The translations under genes were made by a program, and so were the position numbers. This document shows positions 13,952-19,477 of a DNA stretch of 19,477 nt, one piece after another. The first letter of the stretch is position 1. Each line of letters starts with the position of its first letter. Under the pieces are notes generated by a model. That model did not search any database. It had not been told where the DNA came from and saw only the letters and a program-made list of their open reading frames with translations. Source of the DNA: an uncultured Pigmentiphaga sp. (lineage in GTDB: Bacteria > Pseudomonadota > Gammaproteobacteria > Burkholderiales > Burkholderiaceae_B); the NCBI GenBank assembly GCA_937891425.1, contig CALAGD010000056.1, positions 1-19,477 of the forward strand, given 5' to 3'.

Positions 13952-15319
13952 CTAGTCTTTCTGCTTTTTCTGCGGACGCTGCCAGTTCTCGATGGTCTTT
14001 TGGGGCACGCGCGACAGGGTCAGTTGACCTGCAGGCGCGTCTTTCGTGAGGGTCGTGCCGGCGCCCAGGGTGGCTCCGCGGCCCACTCGCACGGGCGCTA
14101 CCAGTTGGGTATCCGAACCGATGAAGACGTCGTCCTCGATGACGGTGCGGTGCTTGTTGGCGCCATCGTAGTTGCAGGTAATGGTGCCAGCACCGATGTT
14201 GACGTTCTTGCCTACCGTGGCATCACCAATATAGGCCAGGTGGTTGGCCTTGCTGCCGTTATCGAGGCTGGCGTTCTTCACTTCGACGAAATTGCCCACA
14301 CGCGTGTTGGCGCCGAGGCGGGTCCCGGGGCGCAGGCGGGCGTACGGCCCGACCACCGCCTTCGCACCGATTTCGGCCTCGTCGATATGGCTGAACGCCT
14401 CGATGCGTGCTCCGGGGCCGACGCTGACATTGCGCAGCACGCAATAGGGGCCGACGCTGACGCCGTCTGCCAGTTCCACCTCGCCTTCGAACACGCACCC
14501 GACGTCGATGAAGACGTCGCGGCCGCACACCAGGCCTCCGCGCACATCGATGCGTTCGGGGTCGGCCAGGGTTACGCCTGCATGGAGGAGCCGCTTCGCA
14601 TACTCACGCTGATAGATGCGTTCGAGCTGGGCCTGCTGGACGCGGTCGTTCACGCCCAGTGTCTCCCAGATCGCGTCGGGGGTGGTAGTGGCAACCCGTA
14701 CCCCTTCGCCGACGGCCATGCCGATGATGTCAGTCAGGTAATACTCGTTCTGCGCATTGTTGTTGTCGAGCCGTTCCAGCCAGCCTCGCAGACGCCGGGT
14801 GGACACGGCCATGATGCCGGTATTGACCTCGCGGATCGCCTGTTCCGCAGGCGAGGCATCTTTCTGCTCCACGATACGCAGAACATTCCCGGCGTCGTCT
14901 CGCACAATACGGCCGTACCCCGTGGGGTCGTCCAGATGTACGGTCAGGATCGCCAGGCCTTCTCGGGCCGCCTCGACCAGCCTGCGCAAGGTGGGAATGC
15001 CCACCAGGGGAACGTCGCCGTACAGCACCAGGGTGGTGCCCTCTGCGGGCAGCAACGGCAGTGCCTGCTGGACTGCATGGCCGGTTCCTAGCTGGGGTGA
15101 CTGCAGGGCGAATGCGACGTCGGTCTGGCCCGCGCAGGCTGCCTGCACCTGTTCGGCCCCATGCCCGGTCACCACTACCATCCGGCCCGGCGACAGCGCC
15201 CGTGCACTGCTCATGACATGGGCCAGCATGGTGCGGCCCGCCAGCGTATGCAGTACCTTGGGACGATCGGAGAGCATGCGTTTGCCAAGACCGGCGGCAA
15301 GAATGACAACGTTCAGCAT
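13952..15319 (-). CDS. glmU: Bifunctional GlmU (UDP-GlcNAc synthesis)
   Basis: A 455-aa cytoplasmic enzyme of normal length. The N-terminal uridyltransferase half (about 1-230) opens with VVILAAGLGKRMLSDRPKVL, the nucleotide-binding loop of sugar nucleotidyltransferases, and has YGDVPL with the metal-binding aspartate. The C-terminal left-handed beta helix (about 250-455) shows hexapeptide repeats and the acetyltransferase segment SKANHLAYIGD, with the catalytic base His at residue 360. It acetylates glucosamine-1-phosphate and then forms UDP-N-acetylglucosamine for peptidoglycan and lipopolysaccharide. No strong Shine-Dalgarno is visible. It is a core chromosomal gene and marks the right border of the CRISPR-Cas segment. 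Confidence 0.98.
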   Translation of the reverse strand: MLNVVILAAGLGKRMLSDRPKVLHTLAGRTMLAHVMSSARALSPGRMVVVTGHGAEQVQAACAGQTDVAFALQSPQLGTGHAVQQALPLLPAEGTTLVLYGDVPLVGIPTLRRLVEAAREGLAILTVHLDDPTGYGRIVRDDAGNVLRIVEQKDASPAEQAIREVNTGIMAVSTRRLRGWLERLDNNNAQNEYYLTDIIGMAVGEGVRVATTTPDAIWETLGVNDRVQQAQLERIYQREYAKRLLHAGVTLADPERIDVRGGLVCGRDVFIDVGCVFEGEVELADGVSVGPYCVLRNVSVGPGARIEAFSHIDEAEIGAKAVVGPYARLRPGTRLGANTRVGNFVEVKNASLDNGSKANHLAYIGDATVGKNVNIGAGTITCNYDGANKHRTVIEDDVFIGSDTQLVAPVRVGRGATLGAGTTLTKDAPAGQLTLSRVPQKTIENWQRPQKKQKD

Positions 15320-15428
15320 GGGCGGACTATCCGGTTGCAGAAGGAGCTAATTTACCTGGGGATGGGTAGGGGTGACTATTTGTACCAACCTATAACACAA
15401 CGGGCGGGCTGGAACGATGGCGGCGAGC

Positions 15429-16151
15429 TCAGGCGGTGCCGCCAGGGTTCCGGGTCGCCTTGCGTGTCGCAGTGCGTGATTTGCCGGAACGCCCGGCAGT
15501 AGCGGACGGGGCCGGGTCGGCGGGTGGGTCTTCCGGTGCGGGAGCTTTGGCTGCGGCGCCGGGTAACGTGGAAGCGGCAGCTGCCGCAAGCTGGCTGAAC
15601 TGGCTTTGCAGCGCATTCCACCAGGCCTGCTGTGCGGCCGTCATGGCCGCAGCGGCCTGCTGGGTGGATGAGGGATCACCTGAAGATGGGGGGGCGCCGC
15701 TGGCAGAGCTGGAGGGACTGGGCTGCTGCGTGGCGCCGGTAGCGCGTTCGCTGTCTGGTGCCTGCGCCCCGGCCGCATCGTCGGTGCGCGTGGCGCGTGC
15801 CGTATGGCGGGCAGACCCGGACGCGGCGCTGTCGCCGGCGGAACGTGATTCCGGTGCGGGGCTGCCAAACGGGAAAAACATGCTCCATGGCGCCGCACCA
15901 CGCGCCGCTTCGGGCGCCATGCTCGCCAGAGAGTCGGTAAAGGATTGCAAGGTCGAGAGCGTGACGCGCTGCACTTCCAGTGCCCGGATCGTGGCCTCGA
16001 GCATGTTCAGGTTCAGCTTGAGCCAGTGTTCGACCGCGCGCAGCTCGGTCAGGCGCCGCTCAAGTTCGTCGAGGTTGAAAGTCTGGGCGCCAGGGATGCC
16101 GGCGTTCACGACACCCGGAGCGCCAAGGGCACTCCAGGCCTTCTGCATCAT
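15429..16151 (-). CDS. phaM: PhaM-type PHA granule regulatory protein (main body)
   Basis: A 240-aa protein. Residues 25-75 carry the PhaM pattern: LDELERRLTELRAVEHWLKLNLNMLEATI and then ALEVQRVTLSTLQSF. The rest is low-complexity, rich in Ala, Pro, Ser and Gly, with a basic tail (GKSRTATRKATR), as in PhaM of Cupriavidus necator, which links PHB granules to the nucleoid and activates PHB synthase. The ORF begins ATGATG immediately after a TAA codon that is in the same frame as an upstream 30-codon ORF (16152-16244). There is no Shine-Dalgarno before this ATG, whereas the upstream ORF has an excellent one, so the true N-terminus may be upstream and interrupted. Its activity in this strain is uncertain. 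Confidence 0.8.
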   Translation of the reverse strand: MMQKAWSALGAPGVVNAGIPGAQTFNLDELERRLTELRAVEHWLKLNLNMLEATIRALEVQRVTLSTLQSFTDSLASMAPEAARGAAPWSMFFPFGSPAPESRSAGDSAASGSARHTARATRTDDAAGAQAPDSERATGATQQPSPSSSASGAPPSSGDPSSTQQAAAAMTAAQQAWWNALQSQFSQLAAAAASTLPGAAAKAPAPEDPPADPAPSATAGRSGKSRTATRKATRNPGGTA

Positions 16152-16244
16152 TTAGAAGCTTTGTACCAAGGGGTTCGACCCGGGCTGGTCGAACGTGCCC
16201 GCCATGCCAGGAAATACGAAGGGGTTGTTGAATGCGTTGCTCAT
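16152..16244 (-). CDS. 30-codon ORF in frame with phaM: probable severed PhaM N-terminus
   Basis: On the minus strand, ATG at 16244 is preceded by GGAGG (16257-16253) at 8-base spacing and encodes MSNAFNNPFVFPGMAG and 14 more residues, ending NPLVQSF before TAA. The next codons, ATGATGCAGAAAGC, are the annotated start of phaM in the same frame. PhaM-like proteins as I recall them have N-termini with an NPF...PG segment and NPLL-S-(E/D)MM-(R/K)-AW, so this piece reads as the first 30 residues of the same protein with a sense codon (for example GAA) changed to TAA. The alternative is a separate short leader peptide. Reinitiation at the adjacent ATG is possible. Confidence 0.65.
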   Translation of the reverse strand: MSNAFNNPFVFPGMAGTFDQPGSNPLVQSF

Positions 16245-16329
16245 GACGGCGACCTCCGGGCGATAGCTGGACTGGTATCAACTCCGGATTATCCAACAAA
16301 TGGTGGGGGCGCGTGCCACACAGGCGCGA

Positions 16330-17136
16330 TCAGCGGCCGGAAGCTGGCGGACAGCCCAGTGAGAGCAGGATCGAGAGCGCGGCCTCGGCGGTGAACTCGT
16401 CGTGCGCGATCATGTCGATGACCTCCTCAGGCGTAGCCTGGCGGATCAGGTCGACCTCGCCGTCCAGGTTCGTGGGGGTAAACCCCGGTGGCAAGACGCA
16501 TTCGCTGACCCAGGTATGTTCCACCTGGTAACCCTCGGGCACGATGCGGCGAACTACGAAACTGCCGGCTGAACGCAGCCGGATGAGATGTTCAGGGAGC
16601 AGACCGGCCTCCTCGTTGCTTTCCCGCAACAAGGCGTCGTTAGGGGTTTCCCCGGATGCCACCAGCCCACCCACCAGGGTGTCCCACTTGCCCGGGTCCG
16701 TGTTCTTGTGTGCCGCGCGCCGGGCGATCCAGATGGTGCCGTCAGGCGCATAGGCGTTCAGGTGCACCGCGTGGGTGGCCAGCCCCAGGGGGCGCATCAC
16801 GGCGCGCTCGATGGCGCCCAGGCATTCGCCGGCTTCGTCGTGGACGTCCAGCAGTTCGTCGCGCCAGCCTTTCAATAAGTGGCGTTCACTGAGATACTGG
16901 GCAACGCGAGCCAGGTTGCGATTTCCTCCGGGTAAATACAGCATCTGGCTCGTGTGGTCGCCCTCGGCGATGTCGAGCAGGGCGCGGGCGACGTCAGGGG
17001 CTGCCCAACCACAAGGGTGCCCGTCGATATGCACGCGCCAGCTGTCGCCCGGCGGCGGGTGGCTGGATCTGTGCCGCAGCCTGTGCCAGAGCGTTTCAAG
17101 GGTGTCGTCCGGAAGGGCATTTGTCATTCGCGCCAT
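16330..17136 (-). CDS. Nudix hydrolase with DUF4743-like N-terminal domain
   Basis: A 268-aa protein. The N-terminal part, about 1-120, resembles the DUF4743 region of thiamine-pyrophosphokinase-related Nudix proteins (weak match, from the pattern RDELLDV and GAIERAVMRPLG). The Nudix fold follows, with a complete Nudix box at 157-179: G157, E163, R171-E172, E175-E176, G178 and L179. It should hydrolyse a nucleoside-diphosphate-linked substrate with Mg2+; the exact substrate is unknown. Two close in-frame ATGs (17136 and 17127) are both possible because neither has a clear Shine-Dalgarno. It is transcribed divergently from coxB and lies upstream of phaM on the same strand. Confidence 0.88.
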   Translation of the reverse strand: MARMTNALPDDTLETLWHRLRHRSSHPPPGDSWRVHIDGHPCGWAAPDVARALLDIAEGDHTSQMLYLPGGNRNLARVAQYLSERHLLKGWRDELLDVHDEAGECLGAIERAVMRPLGLATHAVHLNAYAPDGTIWIARRAAHKNTDPGKWDTLVGGLVASGETPNDALLRESNEEAGLLPEHLIRLRSAGSFVVRRIVPEGYQVEHTWVSECVLPPGFTPTNLDGEVDLIRQATPEEVIDMIAHDEFTAEAALSILLSLGCPPASGR

Positions 17137-17157
17137 CTATGCTGTCTGCTTATGCTT

Positions 17158-17185
17158 TTGATCATTGTAGACAACCCCTTATAAT
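17158..17185 (+). promoter_or_regulatory. Sigma-70-like promoter upstream of coxB
   Basis: TTGATC (17158-17163) and a perfect TATAAT (17180-17185) are separated by 16 bp. It would give a long leader of about 150 nt before the coxB ATG. It lies in the divergent region between the Nudix gene and coxB. Confidence 0.6.
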
Positions 17186-17274
17186 CCATGCGTTTGGCAG
17201 CCAAAAGGCGCCAGAGGAGACGGCCTGTAACAGGCAGTTAGCAAGAAGCGTGGCGGTGGCCTTCATACCGGGAG

Positions 17275-17291
17275 ATCGTTGCAGCAACGAT
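17275..17291. promoter_or_regulatory. 17-bp dyad in the coxB leader, possible operator
   Basis: ATCGTTGC-A-GCAACGAT is a perfect 8-bp inverted repeat around a single base, roughly 85 bp downstream of the predicted transcription start and 51 bp before the coxB start codon. The one-base centre suits a dimeric DNA-binding protein better than an RNA hairpin, though a 6-bp stem with a 5-nt loop could also form. A smaller repeat, GCCTG-TAA-CAGGC, lies at 17223-17235. No regulator is known from the sequence. Confidence 0.4.
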
Positions 17292-17342
17292 ATGCTGGGC
17301 AGCCGCAAAACAAGAATTATTGATGTGTGCTTCGAGGTCAAC

Positions 17343-18527
17343 ATGAAGAAGTTGTTGGGAGGAGGCTTGAGCGTAGTAGGAATACTCGCCACTGCGGCGC
17401 ATGCCAGCATCGGCATGGACGCAGCGCTCGAGCTCGCAGACAGCCCGGGCGGCCCAAAAGTCAACCAGTTGAATCTGGCCGAGCCGGCCACCCGGATCGC
17501 AGCGGACGTCATCTGGCTGCATTGGTTCCTGCTGGGTATCTGTGCAGTCATTTTCGTCTGTGTGTTCGGGGTCATGTTCTACTCCATCTGGGCACACCGG
17601 AAATCGCGCGGGGCCAAGCCTGCGACCTTCCACGAAAACATCGGCGTCGAAATTACCTGGACGGTCATACCATTCCTCATCATCGTTTCCATGGCCATGC
17701 CGGCAACCCGAACCGTGGTGGCCATGAAAGACACGAGCAATTCCGAGCTGACCATCAAGGTCACCGGTTACCAGTGGAAGTGGGGGTACGAATACCTCGA
17801 AGGCCCTGGTGCGGGCATTTCGTTCCTGTCGCACCTGTCCACGCCCCGCGCCCAGATCGAAAACCTCGAGCCCAAGGGCGTGAACTACCTGCTTGAGGTC
17901 GACAATCCCCTCGTCGTCCCGGTCGATACCAAGGTACGCATCGTCACCACCGCCGCCGACGTGATCCACTCCTGGATGATCCCTGCCTTCGGCGTCAAGC
18001 AGGATGCTTTCCCCGGCCTGCTGCGCGACACCTGGTTCCGCGCCGAGAAAACCGGCGAGTTCCGCGGGCAGTGCGCCGAGCTTTGCGGGAAGGATCACGC
18101 CTACATGCCCATCGTCGTGAAGGTTGTCGAGAAGCCGGAATACGAGGCATGGGTCAAGGAGAAGCTTGCCGAAATGCAGGCTGCAGCTGACGATCCCACG
18201 CGTGAATGGACTACCCAGGAGCTCATCGCGCGCGGTGAAAAGGTCTACGCCACGAACTGCATCGCCTGTCACCAGGCCAATGGCCAGGGCCTGCCGCCGG
18301 CCTTCCCGTCGCTGATCGGGTCGGCTGTTGTCATGGGCCCCGCCAAGGAGCAAATCGATGTCGTGTTGCACGGGCGTCCCGGGACGGCGATGCAGTCGTT
18401 TGCGCAGCTGTCCGACGTAGAGCTGGCCGCTGTCATTACCTATACCCGCAACGCGTGGTCGAATGCCGGCAAGGGAGAAGATCCCGTCGTTCAGCCGCAG
18501 GCCATTGCCACCGCACGCTCCAGCTAG
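17343..18527 (+). CDS. coxB: Cytochrome c oxidase subunit II with fused cytochrome c domain
   Basis: A 394-aa membrane-anchored periplasmic protein. A signal peptide (MKKLLGGGLSVVGILATAAHA) is followed by two membrane segments (about 57-80 and 98-118). The CuA domain has H209 (VIHSWMIP), C244, E246, C248, H252 and M255 within QCAELCGKDHAYMP, a complete CuA site. The C-terminal extension holds a class I haem c site, CIACH at 306-310, with the likely axial Met at 350 (TAMQSF), so the protein resembles caa3-type subunit II. It accepts electrons from soluble or membrane cytochrome c and passes them to subunit I. The frame is open to 17121, but ATG at 17343 with GAGGT 4 bases upstream begins the signal peptide. 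Confidence 0.97.
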   Translation: MKKLLGGGLSVVGILATAAHASIGMDAALELADSPGGPKVNQLNLAEPATRIAADVIWLHWFLLGICAVIFVCVFGVMFYSIWAHRKSRGAKPATFHENIGVEITWTVIPFLIIVSMAMPATRTVVAMKDTSNSELTIKVTGYQWKWGYEYLEGPGAGISFLSHLSTPRAQIENLEPKGVNYLLEVDNPLVVPVDTKVRIVTTAADVIHSWMIPAFGVKQDAFPGLLRDTWFRAEKTGEFRGQCAELCGKDHAYMPIVVKVVEKPEYEAWVKEKLAEMQAAADDPTREWTTQELIARGEKVYATNCIACHQANGQGLPPAFPSLIGSAVVMGPAKEQIDVVLHGRPGTAMQSFAQLSDVELAAVITYTRNAWSNAGKGEDPVVQPQAIATARSS

Positions 18528-18536
18528 AAATGCCGT

Positions 18537-18559
18537 GCGCCGGTGCGCATCACCGGCGC
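18537..18559 (+). other. Stem-loop between coxB and coxA
   Basis: GCGCCGGTG and CACCGGCGC form a perfect 9-bp stem with a 5-nt loop (CGCAT), 10 bp after the coxB stop. No U-run follows, so it is unlikely to be a standard terminator; it may protect the coxB mRNA 3' end or tune coxB to coxA transcript ratio. Confidence 0.6.
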
Positions 18560-18663
18560 GTCGGGATGCGCGTGCGCACACCCGTCTTCCGATATTTGTA
18601 ACGTATTCCTCACGTCGAACCCGAAACCTACGACGTCAAGAGCAGCAGTAAGGAGCCACTACC

Positions 18664-19477
18664 ATGAGTAGCACTGCTATCGACCACGCGCCGGCGGGCC
18701 ACGAGCACGATCATGCCCATGACGTGCCCAAGGGCTGGCGCCGGTGGCTGTTTGCCACGAACCACAAAGACATCGGCACGATGTACTTGCTGTTCTCGCT
18801 GATCATGCTCTTTGTGGGCGGCATCCTGGCGTTGCTGCTTCGCACCGAGCTATTCTGGCCCGGTATCCAGTTCTTTCAGCCCGAGCTGTTCAACCAGTTC
18901 ACCACTATGCACGGGGTGATCATGGTGTTCGGCGCGGTCATGCCAGCTTTTGTGGGGTTCGCCAACTGGATGATTCCGCTGCAGATCGGCGCGTCCGACA
19001 TGGCGTTTGCCCGCATGAACAACTTCAGCTTCTGGCTGCTGCCCGCCGCTGCAGTGCTCATCGTGGTCTCGTTCTTCGTTCCCGGCGGCGCGACCGCAGC
19101 AGGATGGACGCTGTATGCGCCCCTTTCCATCCAGATGGGCGTCGGGCAGGACCTGGCCATCTTCGCCTTGCACCTCATGGGCATCTCGTCCATCATGGGT
19201 GCCATCAACATCATCGTGACGGTGCTGAACATGCGGGCTCCGGGGCTCACGCTCATGAAGATGCCCCTGTTCTGCTGGACATGGCTCATCACCGCTTACC
19301 TGTTGATTGCCGTCATGCCGGTGCTGGCTGGGGCCATTACCATGGTGCTCACTGATCGTCACTTCGGCACGGCGTTCTTCAATCCGGCTCTCGGTGGCGA
19401 CCCCATCCTGTACCAGCACCTGTTCTGGTTCTTCGGGCACCCCGAGGTCTACATCATGATTCTGCCGGCGTTCGGCA
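18664..19477 (+). CDS. coxA: Cytochrome c oxidase subunit I, N-terminal part (cut by window edge)
   Basis: The first 271 codons are visible; the gene runs off the right edge. It opens with a His-rich segment (AIDHAPAGHEHDHAHD), which precedes the conserved FATNHKDIGTMYL. H83 in TTMHGVIM is a haem a ligand, and H259 in FFGHPEVYIMIL is a CuB ligand, with the tyrosine Y263 that is cross-linked to it in this family. Several membrane helices are evident. AAGGAG (18650-18655) lies 8 bases before the ATG. It is the catalytic haem-copper subunit and forms the cox operon with coxB, 136 bp upstream. Confidence 0.98.
   Translation, partial: MSSTAIDHAPAGHEHDHAHDVPKGWRRWLFATNHKDIGTMYLLFSLIMLFVGGILALLLRTELFWPGIQFFQPELFNQFTTMHGVIMVFGAVMPAFVGFANWMIPLQIGASDMAFARMNNFSFWLLPAAAVLIVVSFFVPGGATAAGWTLYAPLSIQMGVGQDLAIFALHLMGISSIMGAINIIVTVLNMRAPGLTLMKMPLFCWTWLITAYLLIAVMPVLAGAITMVLTDRHFGTAFFNPALGGDPILYQHLFWFFGHPEVYIMILPAFG

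Noticed and set aside
14000..15091. 363-codon plus-strand open frame opposite glmU
   Set aside because: Antisense shadow of GlmU; the protein is low in recognisable motifs and GlmU is unambiguous.
17121..17342. In-frame upstream extension of coxB
   Set aside because: It would cross the predicted promoter and bury a clean signal peptide; ATG at 17343 has a good SD.
17238..18581. 447-codon minus-strand open frame opposite coxB
   Set aside because: Antisense shadow of CoxB, whose CuA and haem c motifs are complete.

Overview
The window looks like chromosomal DNA of a high-GC betaproteobacterium, most likely in the Burkholderiales. The evidence is a PhaM-type polyhydroxybutyrate granule regulator, a cytochrome c oxidase subunit II with a fused cytochrome c domain followed by coxA, a Nudix hydrolase with an extra N-terminal domain, and a Cas_NE0113-family CARF protein, a family named after Nitrosomonas europaea. 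The genus cannot be fixed from this sequence.

Layout. 1-647 is the leader-distal end of a CRISPR array: 36-bp repeats, spacers of 31-33 bp, and two decayed terminal repeats at the right; the array continues off the left edge. 664-889 holds a small unrecognised ORF and a strong intrinsic terminator. 974-2533 is a promoter followed by three consecutive lipoprotein genes: one BamE/SmpA-like, then two related to each other. 2551-13930 is a type III-B (Cmr) CRISPR-Cas locus. A CARF-HEPN ribonuclease of the DxTHG/TM1812 family lies on the minus strand. Divergently, a Cas_NE0113 CARF protein heads a tightly packed plus-strand operon cmr1-cas10(cmr2)-cmr3-cmr4-cmr5-cmr6-cas6. 13952-17136 holds three minus-strand chromosomal genes: glmU, phaM and a Nudix hydrolase. 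17343 to the right edge is coxB and the start of coxA.

How the parts work together. The repeat contains a CCCC/GGGG stem directly followed by ATTGAGAC, so Cas6 cleavage at the stem base would leave the usual 8-nt 5' tag on each crRNA. The crRNA is bound by Cmr1-Cmr6. Cas10 keeps an HD motif and a GGDD cyclase motif, so it should make cyclic oligoadenylate on target recognition. The CARF-HEPN protein (RX4H at residues 351-356) is the likely ribonuclease effector, and the Cas_NE0113 protein, which has a CARF-like fold but no visible HEPN motif, is a candidate ring nuclease or signalling regulator. No cas1, cas2 or reverse transcriptase is in the window, so adaptation genes are elsewhere or absent.

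Most worth a second look: repeat-like fragments in the divergent csx2/Cas_NE0113 intergenic region and inside cmr3; an apparent in-frame ochre stop that splits phaM into a 30-residue N-terminal piece and the main body; inverted repeats at the start of several spacers, including an 18-bp perfect palindrome; the lipoprotein trio lying between array and cas genes; and a long charged C-terminal extension on Cmr6.
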